In this document: positions 31,864 to 40,003 of the stretch, piece after piece | Position numbering within the stretch: the first letter of the stretch is position 1 | Layout: every line of letters begins with the position of its first letter | Source: Actibacterium sp. XHP0104 | GTDB lineage: Bacteria; Pseudomonadota; Alphaproteobacteria; Rhodobacterales; Rhodobacteraceae | DNA length: 64,000 bases | Direction: 5' to 3' | NCBI RefSeq assembly: GCF_025751515.1 | Contig: NZ_JAOWLE010000001.1 | Location: 1-64,000 of the forward strand | Made by a program: the position numbers and the translations under genes | Notes under the pieces: model-generated | Databases searched by the model: none | The model's input: the letters and a program-made list of their open reading frames with translations, nothing else | Told to the model about the DNA's origin: nothing

Positions 31864-32697
31864 TCAGACGCGGATCGGGTTTGACTTGGCCAGCGCGTCA
31901 AACGCCATCAGCGATGTCACCAGATCGGGCATTTGCGCCAGCGGAATCATGTTGGGCCCGTCAGAGGGGGCGGTGTCGGGCGCCTCGTGCGTTTCGATAA
32001 AGACGCCCGCGATGCCCAGCGACACGGCGCAGCGCGCCATGACCGGGGCGAATTCGCGTTGCCCGCCCGAGCTGCCGCCTTGGCCGCCGGGCTGCTGCAC
32101 CGAATGGGTGGCGTCCATGATCACCGGATAGCCGGTGCGCATCATGGTGGGCAGCCCGCGCATGTCGGCCACCAGGGTGTTATAGCCAAAGCTGGTGCCG
32201 CGCTCGGTCAGCAGGATGCGGTTGTTGCCGGTCGATTCGACCTTGGGCACGACATTGGCCATGTCCCAGGGCGCCAGGAACTGACCCTTCTTGATATTGA
32301 TCACCGCGCCGGTTTCGCCGGCGGCCAGCAACAGGTCGGTCTGGCGGCACAGAAAGGCCGGGATCTGCAGCACATCGACCACCTCGGCCACGGGCTTGCA
32401 TTGTTCGGCTTCGTGGATGTCGGTCAGCACGGGCACGTTCAGGCGCGATTTGACCTCGCCCAGGATATCCAGCCCGCGTTTCATGCCGACGCCGCGCTTG
32501 CCGCCCAGCGAGGTGCGATTGGCCTTGTCGAAGCTGGCCTTGAAGATGAACTGCGCCCCGGCGGCGGCGCAGGTCTCTTGCATCTTGGTCGCGATCATCA
32601 GGGCGTGGTCCAGCGTTTCCAGCTGGCAGGGGCCCGCAATCACCGTAAGCGGGCGGTCGTTGCTGACGGTCAAGCCGCCGATCACTACGTCTTTCAT
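31864..32697 (-). CDS. kdsA: 3-deoxy-8-phosphooctulonate synthase (KDO-8-phosphate synthase)
   Basis: The 277-residue TIM-barrel enzyme condenses arabinose 5-phosphate and phosphoenolpyruvate to KDO 8-phosphate. Family blocks are LTVIAGPCQLE, FKASFDKANRTS, LTDIHEAEQ, and HSVQQPGGQGG. KDO is needed for lipid A core and for the linker of many capsules. It follows the capsule gene kpsE with a one-base stop/start overlap (TAATG), so its expression is tied to export of surface polysaccharide. Confidence 0.95.
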   Translation of the reverse strand: MKDVVIGGLTVSNDRPLTVIAGPCQLETLDHALMIATKMQETCAAAGAQFIFKASFDKANRTSLGGKRGVGMKRGLDILGEVKSRLNVPVLTDIHEAEQCKPVAEVVDVLQIPAFLCRQTDLLLAAGETGAVINIKKGQFLAPWDMANVVPKVESTGNNRILLTERGTSFGYNTLVADMRGLPTMMRTGYPVIMDATHSVQQPGGQGGSSGGQREFAPVMARCAVSLGIAGVFIETHEAPDTAPSDGPNMIPLAQMPDLVTSLMAFDALAKSNPIRV

Positions 32698-34265
32698 TAG
32701 GCTGATACCTGTTCCCTGAGAATGGAGGCCGTCATCGACACCATCAGGTATATGCCACCGAAGATCAGGAAGGCCAGCACGGTATTCTCGAAGGCGCGCG
32801 GGTAGGTGGGCTCGTCCGGGGCGACGGGGCTGACGCCCATCGACAGGTAACGCACCTGGCGGTTGGCCTCGATCCGGGCGGTTTCCAGCTGTTGCAGCGC
32901 CTGTTGCAGCAGCAGCTGCCGGTTGGCCAGGTCGGCCTCGGCGATGCGCAGTTCGGCCGAGACGCGGGCCAGCGAATCCTCGCCCGAGGTGCTGTCGGTC
33001 ATCGAGGCGCGCAGCTGCGCGACCAGGGCCTCGAGGCGCTGGATGTCGCCGCGCACGCCTTCGACACGGGCCGAGTTGGGGCGCGAGTTGTCGAGCAGCT
33101 GTTGCAGTTGCAGGCGCTTTTCCTGCAGCTGGATTTCGAAATTGTTGATCTGGCTCATCAGCGCGCTGGTTTCCGAGGCGGGATCGAGAACGCCAAGGCG
33201 TTCCTGCAGTTCCAGCACGCGGCCCTGGGCCTCGGCCACACGGGCCTCGGCGTCGTCATAGCTGGCACGGGCGCCCGACATCTGGTCTTCGCGCAGACGC
33301 TGGGTCAGTCCGTCGACCCGTTCCTCGGCATAGGAAATCAGCGCGCGGGAAAAGGCTTCGCTGCTGGCGGGGTCGGCGGCGATGACCTCCATCCGCAGCA
33401 GGCCCTCGCTGGGGTCAAAGCCGATCTTCACGTTGCGCTTGTAAAGCTTGTAGGCGGCCTCGTTCGTGGCATCGGCGGGCAGGCGTTGCAGCAGGTCGAC
33501 CTCGGGGCTGCTGAAATGCGCCTTGAAGCCAAGGTCGGAATCCAGCCGCTGCATGGCCTCGCGCGATTGCAGAAAGTTCTGCACGGCGGTCGAATCCTGC
33601 TGCACGGCCAGGCCGGTGCCGGCGAACATGCTGCCGAAGCCCCCCCCGACCTGGGCGTCCGCCTGCTGGATCACAAAGTCGGATTTCGTGGCATACATCG
33701 GCGTGGCCACGGCAAAGTAGTAATAGCCCGCGATCAAACCGGGCAGGCCCACGAACATCGCAAGGCGGGTGAACAGCATGGCCAGCTTGCGCTTGCGGCG
33801 CCGCGCGATGTCGCGCTGGATCTGCATGACCTGCGACACCGGGTCGTGCTGGGCCAGGGCGGTGCCGGGCAGATTGGCGGAAACAGGCGCGGTCTGCGGC
33901 AGTTTCGGCGGTTGCTGGCCGGGTTGCGGTGCGTCGTCATTGGCGACCAGTTCCAGCATGTTGGCGCGCTGGAACGGGTCGATGCCATGTTTGCGCAGCA
34001 GGCGCACGGCGTCGAAATCGGATGTGGGGGCCAGGCCGTGTTTCTGGGCAACGCGGCGGGCCATGCGCAGCTGGCGCCCGGTCAGCCCCTCTTTGCGGAT
34101 CGACACGATGTCATTTTCACCGGTGGCGGCCGGCTGAGCGGGGTGGCGCTCGAAACCTTCTTCGACCGGGTGGCTCTGCTCGGACTGATCGGTCTTGGGG
34201 CGGCCAAATCCCAACGGTCCGCTGCGGCGGATGCGGAATTTTCTAGCTCTGGGTTTCGTAGTCAT
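32697..34265 (-). CDS. kpsE: Capsule polysaccharide export inner-membrane protein (KpsE-like)
   Basis: The protein is about 522 residues with a long Pro/Gln-rich cytoplasmic N-terminus, a transmembrane helix near residues 175-200 (LAMFVGLPGLIAGYYYFAVA), a periplasmic coiled coil rich in Gln, Leu, Glu and Ala, and a C-terminal transmembrane helix (TVLAFLIFGGIYLMVSM). This is the polysaccharide co-polymerase/KpsE layout. Its N-terminal extension is longer than in E. coli KpsE. ATG at 34265 overlaps the end of kpsT by 23 bases; the start is not certain. It should work with KpsT and a permease KpsM in capsule export. Confidence 0.82.
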   Translation of the reverse strand: MTTKPRARKFRIRRSGPLGFGRPKTDQSEQSHPVEEGFERHPAQPAATGENDIVSIRKEGLTGRQLRMARRVAQKHGLAPTSDFDAVRLLRKHGIDPFQRANMLELVANDDAPQPGQQPPKLPQTAPVSANLPGTALAQHDPVSQVMQIQRDIARRRKRKLAMLFTRLAMFVGLPGLIAGYYYFAVATPMYATKSDFVIQQADAQVGGGFGSMFAGTGLAVQQDSTAVQNFLQSREAMQRLDSDLGFKAHFSSPEVDLLQRLPADATNEAAYKLYKRNVKIGFDPSEGLLRMEVIAADPASSEAFSRALISYAEERVDGLTQRLREDQMSGARASYDDAEARVAEAQGRVLELQERLGVLDPASETSALMSQINNFEIQLQEKRLQLQQLLDNSRPNSARVEGVRGDIQRLEALVAQLRASMTDSTSGEDSLARVSAELRIAEADLANRQLLLQQALQQLETARIEANRQVRYLSMGVSPVAPDEPTYPRAFENTVLAFLIFGGIYLMVSMTASILREQVSA

Positions 34266-34902
34266 AGAGCCTCTTGGCCTCTTCCAGTGTGTCAAACATA
34301 TGCAACTGCCCATGAGACAGCACAGCGGCAGAGCGGCAGAACCTTTGCAATGTTTCCGCCTGATGAGAAACCACTACCACGGTGGCCTTTTCAAGTCGTT
34401 CACGCAAGATTGCGCCCGCGCGTTTGTTAAAGGCCACATCGGTGGTGGCCGGCATGCCTTCGTCGATCAGATAGATATCAAAGTCCAGCGCCAGCATCAG
34501 CGCGAAAGTGAACCGCGCCCGCATGCCCGCGCTGTAAGTGCCCAGCGGCATGTCGAAATATTCCTCGATGTCGGCCATCCAGCGGGCAAAGGCCTCGACA
34601 TAATCGGGATCAAGCCCGTAGAGCCGCGCGATATAGCGGGCGTTCTCGGTGCCGGTGTGACGATTAACCACCCCGCCCATGAAGCCCAGCGGAAACGAGA
34701 TACGGCTGGTGCGGGTGATCGTGCCCTCATCGGGTTTTTCCAGCCCCGCCATCATGTTGATCAGCGTCGTCTTGCCGGTGCCGTTGGGGGCCAGCACGCC
34801 CAGCGAGCGGCCAAGCTCAACGCGAAATGACACCCGGTCAAGGATCACCTTGCGCTGGGTGCCGGTCCAGAAGGACTTGCTGACATTGGTGAACTCGATC
34901 AT
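34243..34902 (-). CDS. kpsT: Polysaccharide export ABC transporter ATP-binding protein (KpsT-like)
   Basis: The 219-residue ATPase has Walker A APNGTGKTTL (residues 38-47, Ala in place of the usual first Gly), signature SAGMRARF typical of polysaccharide exporters, and Walker B DIYLIDE. It powers capsule export through the inner membrane. It is the first gene of kpsT-kpsE-kdsA. The permease gene kpsM is not next to it. Confidence 0.85.
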   Translation of the reverse strand: MIEFTNVSKSFWTGTQRKVILDRVSFRVELGRSLGVLAPNGTGKTTLINMMAGLEKPDEGTITRTSRISFPLGFMGGVVNRHTGTENARYIARLYGLDPDYVEAFARWMADIEEYFDMPLGTYSAGMRARFTFALMLALDFDIYLIDEGMPATTDVAFNKRAGAILRERLEKATVVVVSHQAETLQRFCRSAAVLSHGQLHMFDTLEEAKRLYDYETQS

Positions 34903-35010
34903 TCACGGGGGTCCGATGCTGCTTGCCTGCTTAATCTGTGCGCGCGATCCCGATTTTCAACGGGTTATGGGGTTGCCGTAACGGGGACAATACCGGGGCA
35001 TTTAGGCGGC

Positions 35011-35040
35011 ATTATGTCCAATTCCTTGGCAAATTGACAA
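35011..35040 (-). promoter_or_regulatory. Candidate promoter for kpsT-kpsE-kdsA
   Basis: On the minus strand TTGTCA (35040-35035) and CATAAT (35016-35011) are 18 bases apart, about 110 bases upstream of the kpsT start. This is a good sigma-70-type match. Confidence 0.5.
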
Positions 35041-35071
35041 TGCCCGGCCGCACTGACGGCGCGGCACGAAA

Positions 35072-35096
35072 ACGCCGCCCCGGCCGGGGGCGGCGT
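35072..35096 (-). terminator. Terminator after nhaA
   Basis: A 10-bp stem (ACGCCGCCCC and GGGGCGGCGT) with a 5-nt loop is followed on the minus strand by TTTTCG, 19 bases after the nhaA stop. Confidence 0.78.
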
Positions 35097-35114
35097 GTTG
35101 CGCCCGTATCCGGG

Positions 35115-36392
35115 TCAGCTGTGCTGTTTTTCGACCCGCAACAGCTTGCCCGCCACGATCGAGATGATCGCGGCGACAAAGCTGAACAGGGCGCCCATCT
35201 TGGCGGCATCCTGCACGCGCATGCCTTCCAGCTGGACCGAGCTGTCAAAGGCCACCGCGGCAATGAACAGCGACACGGTAAAGCCGATCGCCGCCACACA
35301 GCCCACCACGAACAGGTCGATGGTGCGCATGCCAGCCGGCAGGCCCAGCTTCAGCGGATGTGCGGCGATATAGCCGAACAGCATCACGCCGACGGGTTTG
35401 CCGATGATCAGGCCCGCCAGTACCAGCCAGGTGGGCGAGCCGATCGAAGAGAACTCGACCCCCGCATTGGCCAGGCCAAAGAAGAACAGGATGATCTCGA
35501 CCGGGATCTTCAGCGCGTGTTCCATCTCGTTGAGGATGTCATGCAGATACTGCTCGGCCTCGGCAAAGATGCCGAAGGCGCGGTCGGCATGGGGGATGGT
35601 GAGCACCACGGGCAGCAGGCCCAGGGCGGGGTGCAGGCCAGCCTCTTGAAAGCCATACCAGCTAAGGCAACCGGCAATCGCATAGGGCCAGAAGGACAGC
35701 TTGGTCCGCATCCAGGTCGACCGCTTGCGCAGCTGGTCGCCGCGATCCAGGTAGCGGGGCAGCCAGTTGAAGATGACAAAGGTCGCAACAGCCACCAGAA
35801 CCGAGAAGCCGAACCATTCCATCGCCAGCTCGCCCGAGGGGTAGAAGATCGCCAGGATGATCAGGCCGGCCGCGTCATCGGCGATGGCCAGCAGCAGCAG
35901 AAAGCGCACCGCCGGGTGGCCCGCGCCGAACACGATGCGACCCACCAGGTAGGAAAAGGCGATGTCGGTGGCGGTGGGAATGGCCCAGCCACGGCTGACG
36001 GCATCAAAGGTGGTTGAGCCAAGGATGGCGGCGAGGCCCAGATAGACCGTAATCGGGCCCAGCATCCCGCCAAGTGTGGCAAAGAGGGGCGTTGCCGCCT
36101 TTTTCCCGCGCAGCGAGCCGTTTTGCAGGATCACCGCCTCCCACACCTCTTTGGCGGCGATGGCAAAGAACAGCGCCATAAGCACGTCGTTGATCAGGTA
36201 GTGCAGCGTCAGCGTCCGGTGGATATGCCCGTCGACCTCATGCGCGTGGCCGATGAAGAAATCGTCGATCAGAACGAACTCGACAAAGTCATGATAGGAA
36301 TGCGGGTCGATATTGGCCCACAGCAGGGCCACAACCGCCCCGGCGATCAGCAGCAATGAGTAGTTTGTGACGAAATTCCAGACGCGATACAT
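35115..36392 (-). CDS. nhaA: Na+/H+ antiporter NhaA
   Basis: The 425-residue inner-membrane protein has about twelve hydrophobic segments and the paired aspartates of the NhaA ion site in LLLAIADDAAGLIILAIF. Other family blocks are RGWAIPTATDIAFSY and the C-terminal FFGLANAGVEFSS region. It exchanges sodium ions for protons and helps with pH and salt balance, as expected in a marine bacterium. It is monocistronic with its own terminator. Confidence 0.93.
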   Translation of the reverse strand: MYRVWNFVTNYSLLLIAGAVVALLWANIDPHSYHDFVEFVLIDDFFIGHAHEVDGHIHRTLTLHYLINDVLMALFFAIAAKEVWEAVILQNGSLRGKKAATPLFATLGGMLGPITVYLGLAAILGSTTFDAVSRGWAIPTATDIAFSYLVGRIVFGAGHPAVRFLLLLAIADDAAGLIILAIFYPSGELAMEWFGFSVLVAVATFVIFNWLPRYLDRGDQLRKRSTWMRTKLSFWPYAIAGCLSWYGFQEAGLHPALGLLPVVLTIPHADRAFGIFAEAEQYLHDILNEMEHALKIPVEIILFFFGLANAGVEFSSIGSPTWLVLAGLIIGKPVGVMLFGYIAAHPLKLGLPAGMRTIDLFVVGCVAAIGFTVSLFIAAVAFDSSVQLEGMRVQDAAKMGALFSFVAAIISIVAGKLLRVEKQHS

Positions 36393-36545
36393 TTGCTCTC
36401 CCCCGATCTAGCATGGCCGGTATCCATTCGGCATTTGGGTGGGGATAGAATATGCGATCATATGGGGCAACTGCCCGTGGCATTGCCCAAGGCGGATTCC
36501 GCGCAAAGAATGGCTTTTCGGGGCGGATTGGCCTAGATCAGGGGC

Positions 36546-37151
36546 ATGTCGGAACAGCTTGATCACCTCAAAGCCCGGCTGCGCGCGTGCAGCCTTTGCG
36601 CCACGCGGTTCGCGGCGACGGCCTCTGGGCATCAGCCGCGCCCGGTGGTGTGGTTCGGGCAGGGTGCGCGCATTCTGGTGGCGGGCCAGGCGCCGGGGAT
36701 GCGGGTGCATGAGGCGGGAAAGCCGTTCCTTGATGCCTCGGGTGACCGGCTGCGCGACTGGATGGGCGTGACGGCCGACCAGTTCTATGACCAGTCCCGC
36801 GTGGCGGTCATTCCGATGGCGTTCTGCTTTCCGGGCTATGACGCGCGGGGCAGCGATCTGCCGCCGCCGCCGCTGTGCCGCGACACCTGGCATGACGCGA
36901 TCATGCAGGCGCTGGGCGGGGTCGATCTGATGCTGGTGATCGGCGGCTATGCCCAGGCCTATCACCTGGGCGCGGCGGCCAAGGGCGGGGTGACGCGCAC
37001 CGTTCAGGCCTGGCGCGATCACGCGCCGCGCGTCTTTCCCTTGCCCCATCCGTCGTGGCGCAATACGGCATGGCTAAGAAAAAACCCGTGGTTCGAGGCC
37101 GAGCTGCTGCCGGCGCTGCGGGCCCGCGTAAAAGAGGTGATCAATGACTGA
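36546..37151 (+). CDS. Uracil-DNA glycosylase superfamily protein, likely Fe-S type
   Basis: The 201-residue protein has the UDG motif A variant AGQAPGMRVHEAG and the motif B variant HPSWRNTAW. Four cysteines, C15, C18, C94 and C111, match the CX2C plus two further Cys pattern that binds a 4Fe-4S cluster in family 4/5 glycosylases. It is probably a DNA repair glycosylase; it is not the classical family 1 Ung. The ATG at 36546 gives the family start; RBS is weak. It overlaps sseB by 8 bases. Confidence 0.78.
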   Translation: MSEQLDHLKARLRACSLCATRFAATASGHQPRPVVWFGQGARILVAGQAPGMRVHEAGKPFLDASGDRLRDWMGVTADQFYDQSRVAVIPMAFCFPGYDARGSDLPPPPLCRDTWHDAIMQALGGVDLMLVIGGYAQAYHLGAAAKGGVTRTVQAWRDHAPRVFPLPHPSWRNTAWLRKNPWFEAELLPALRARVKEVIND

Positions 37152-37932
37152 ACTGACCCCGCTGGACATGGCGCATCAGGCGATGGAGGCCGCGCCCGAG
37201 AACGATGCCGCGCGGCTCAAGTTCTTTGAGCGGCTGGCCGACAGCGAGATGTTCCTGCTGCTGGCGCGCGAGGCCGAGGGCGACCATGTCGAACCGCGTG
37301 TGTTTGACCTGGAGGGCGGGTCGTTCGTTCTGATCTTTGACCGCGAGGCCCGGCTGGCCGAGTTCGTCGGCGATGTCGCCCCCTTTGCGGCGCTGTCGGG
37401 CCGGATGATCGCCACGCTGTTGCAGGATCAGGGCATCGGGTTGGGCGTCAACCTGGGCGTGGCGCCCTCGTCGATCCTGATTCCGGCCGAGGCGGTCGAC
37501 TGGCTGCGCCAGACGCTGGCACAGCGCCCGGCCGAGGTGGTCGCCCAGCCCGTCGAGGTCGCGCCGCCCGCCGGTGTGCCCGATTTCCTGTTGCAGGCGC
37601 TGGATACGAAACTGGCCACTGCCGCCGGGCTGGCGCCGCTGGTCTATCTGGTGGGCGTCACCTATGAGGGCGGTCAGGCGGGCCATATGCTGGCCTTTAT
37701 CGACGCCGCGCCGGGGGCCGAGGATGCGCTGGCCCAGGCCGTGGGCGAGGCGCTGACCTTTAGCGGGGTCGAGGCGGGTGCGATCGACGTGGCGTTCTTC
37801 CGGGCCTCGGACGCCATCGCGGCGCGGCTGGCGCGGGTGGGGCTGCGGTTCGACATCCCAGAGCTGCCCGAGCCGGCACTGGGGCCGTCGGCCCCCGGAA
37901 TGGATCCCGACGCGCCGCCGCGGCTGCGTTAA
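37144..37932 (+). CDS. SseB family protein
   Basis: The 262-residue cytoplasmic protein has an N-terminal SseB domain (ARLKFFERLADSEMFLLL) and a C-terminal region (DVAFFRASDAIAARLARVGLRFDIP) seen in SseB proteins. The enhanced serine-sensitivity name comes from E. coli; the molecular role is not settled. It overlaps the UDG-like gene and ends over the stop of the convergent ghrA. Confidence 0.82.
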   Translation: MTELTPLDMAHQAMEAAPENDAARLKFFERLADSEMFLLLAREAEGDHVEPRVFDLEGGSFVLIFDREARLAEFVGDVAPFAALSGRMIATLLQDQGIGLGVNLGVAPSSILIPAEAVDWLRQTLAQRPAEVVAQPVEVAPPAGVPDFLLQALDTKLATAAGLAPLVYLVGVTYEGGQAGHMLAFIDAAPGAEDALAQAVGEALTFSGVEAGAIDVAFFRASDAIAARLARVGLRFDIPELPEPALGPSAPGMDPDAPPRLR

Positions 37933-38861
37933 TAGCCGCGGGTGCGATCGACGCGGTAGAGCATCGGCTCGCCCGTCTCGGCGCGGCGGATATTTTCCGC
38001 GATCACCCGCGCCGCGCTGTCGGGCCGGGTTTCGGCGGCGATATGCGGGGTGACGGTCACGCGGGGGTGCGCGCGGAACGGGTGGTTCTCGGGTAGGGGC
38101 TCGGTTCGGAACACATCCAGCGTGGCATGGGCCAGATGGCCACGGTCAAGCGCTGCCAGCAACGCGTCATCATCGATCAACGTGCCCCGACCGGGGTTGA
38201 TCAGCGCCGCGCCCGGGCGCATCGCGGCAAGCCGGTCGGCGTTCATCAGGTTCTCGGTGCCGGGCGTGGCGGGCAGGATCAGCACCACGATCTCGGCCTC
38301 GGCCAGAAGATGTGTCAGCCCCCCCGGCCCGGTCAGGCAGGTGATGCCGGGCAGGGTCTTTTGGGTCTGGCTCCAGCCCACGACGTGAAACCCGAACCCC
38401 GCAAGTGTGCGTGCGCAGGCGCTGCCCAGGGCGCCCAGTCCCAGGATGCCGACCGTGCGGTCGCGCGCCAGCGGCGGCACCTGGCGATCCCAGCCGGGCG
38501 GGGTGGCGCAGGTATAGCGGTCCAGCCCCAGATGATAGCGCAGCACATGGCCGGTCACGTATTCGACCATGCCCGCCCGCAACCCTTCATCGACCATGCG
38601 GCACAGCGGCTGGGTGAGGGTCGGGTTGGCCACGATGCGTTCCACCCCGGCCCATAGGGACATCACCGCCTTGCAGCCGGTGTAGGGCGAGAAATCGGTC
38701 AGCGCGTCATTGGGGGCGTAGATGATGTAATCGACATCCGCCGGGCGGGCGATGGCGCGGCTGAGCACGATCTTTAGCCCGGCCTCGTCAAAGGCACGTT
38801 CCAGCGCGGCGTGATACTGGGGCCAGGCCGCCTCGGGGGCAGAGAACAGCGCCCGGATCAT
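37929..38861 (-). CDS. ghrA: Glyoxylate/hydroxypyruvate reductase A
   Basis: The 310-residue D-2-hydroxyacid dehydrogenase has NAD(P)-binding GLGALGSACA, the Arg in NPGRGTLIDDDAL and the catalytic His in TPHIAAET. The short N-terminal domain matches GhrA rather than SerA. It reduces glyoxylate and hydroxypyruvate. The ATG at 38861 overlaps the rodA stop (ATGA), so it is the sixth gene of the mreB operon, although its function is unrelated. A longer frame to 39245 is a shadow inside rodA. Confidence 0.88.
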   Translation of the reverse strand: MIRALFSAPEAAWPQYHAALERAFDEAGLKIVLSRAIARPADVDYIIYAPNDALTDFSPYTGCKAVMSLWAGVERIVANPTLTQPLCRMVDEGLRAGMVEYVTGHVLRYHLGLDRYTCATPPGWDRQVPPLARDRTVGILGLGALGSACARTLAGFGFHVVGWSQTQKTLPGITCLTGPGGLTHLLAEAEIVVLILPATPGTENLMNADRLAAMRPGAALINPGRGTLIDDDALLAALDRGHLAHATLDVFRTEPLPENHPFRAHPRVTVTPHIAAETRPDSAARVIAENIRRAETGEPMLYRVDRTRGY

Positions 38862-40003
38862 AGCCGCCGGGGCCTGTGGATATGCGCGCTTTGCACCAGG
38901 CCAAAGGCCGCCATCAGCACCAGCATCGCCGAGCCGCCATAAGACACCAGCGGCAGCGGCACACCCACCACCGGGGCCAGCCCCATCACCATCGACATGT
39001 TCAGCGCGAAGAACAGGAAGAAGGTGGTGGCGATGCCCAGTATCAGCAGCGACGAAAAGCGGTCTTTGTTCTTCATCGCCGAGTTGATGCAGAACAGGAT
39101 GATCAGCGCGTAAAGCACCAGCAAAGAGAACCCGCCGACAAATCCGAACTCCTCGGCCAGGGTGGTAAAGATGAAATCGGTGTGCTTTTCGGGCAGAAAG
39201 TTCAGCCGCGATTGCGTGCCTTGCATAAAGCCGCGCCCGCTCCAACCGCCTGACCCCAGGGCGATCTTGGACTGGGTGATGTGATAGCCCGCGCCCAGCG
39301 GGTCAGAGGCGGGATCAAGAAAGGTGTCGATGCGGCGATACTGATAGTCCTTGAGAAACTGCCAGGGCGTGCCGCGCGACGCGAAGACCCCGGTCACCAG
39401 CCCCGCACCAATGGCCACCACCCCGCCGAAATACAGCCAGTGCACGCCCGCGGCCAGCATCACCGCCCCGCCGCCGATCATCAGCAGCAGCGCGGTGCCC
39501 AGGTCGGGCTGTTTCAGCACCATCGCCGTGGGCAAGAGGATCAGCGCCAGCGGGATCAGCACGTAAAGCGGTTTCGAGACCTTCTCGATATCCAGCCAGT
39601 CGTAATAGGCGGCCAGGATCATCACCACCGCGATCTTGGTGACCTCAGAGGGTTGCAGCATCATAAAGCCCAGGTCGATCCAGCGCTGGGCGCCCATGCC
39701 GACAGTGCCAAAGAGTTCGACCGCGACCAGCAGCAAGAGCGAGCCCAGATAGGCCACCGCCGCGACGTTGCGCCAGAACCAGATCGGCACGAAGGCCACG
39801 ATGAACATCGCCACCAGCCCCAGCACAAAGCGTTTCATCTGGGGTTCGGCCCAGGGGGTGAATGACCCGCCGGCGACCGAATACAGCATCATGAACCCTA
39901 CGCTGGCCACCGCCGTCAGCAGCAGCACCAGCGCCCAGTTCACATACAGCACCTTGCGCAGCCCGGTGGGCACGGTGCGGAGGTTATGCTCTAGATAGCT
40001 CAT
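38858..40003 (-). CDS. rodA: Rod-shape SEDS glycosyltransferase RodA
   Basis: The 381-residue membrane protein has about ten helices and SEDS motifs AWFGLVQ-like MAAFGLVQS near the end, GSGGWSGRGFMQGTQS in the periplasmic loop, and LPLVSYGGSAML. It polymerises peptidoglycan glycan strands with PBP2 during cell elongation. The start overlaps the mrdA stop by ATGA, and the stop overlaps ghrA. Confidence 0.95.
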   Translation of the reverse strand: MSYLEHNLRTVPTGLRKVLYVNWALVLLLTAVASVGFMMLYSVAGGSFTPWAEPQMKRFVLGLVAMFIVAFVPIWFWRNVAAVAYLGSLLLLVAVELFGTVGMGAQRWIDLGFMMLQPSEVTKIAVVMILAAYYDWLDIEKVSKPLYVLIPLALILLPTAMVLKQPDLGTALLLMIGGGAVMLAAGVHWLYFGGVVAIGAGLVTGVFASRGTPWQFLKDYQYRRIDTFLDPASDPLGAGYHITQSKIALGSGGWSGRGFMQGTQSRLNFLPEKHTDFIFTTLAEEFGFVGGFSLLVLYALIILFCINSAMKNKDRFSSLLILGIATTFFLFFALNMSMVMGLAPVVGVPLPLVSYGGSAMLVLMAAFGLVQSAHIHRPRRL

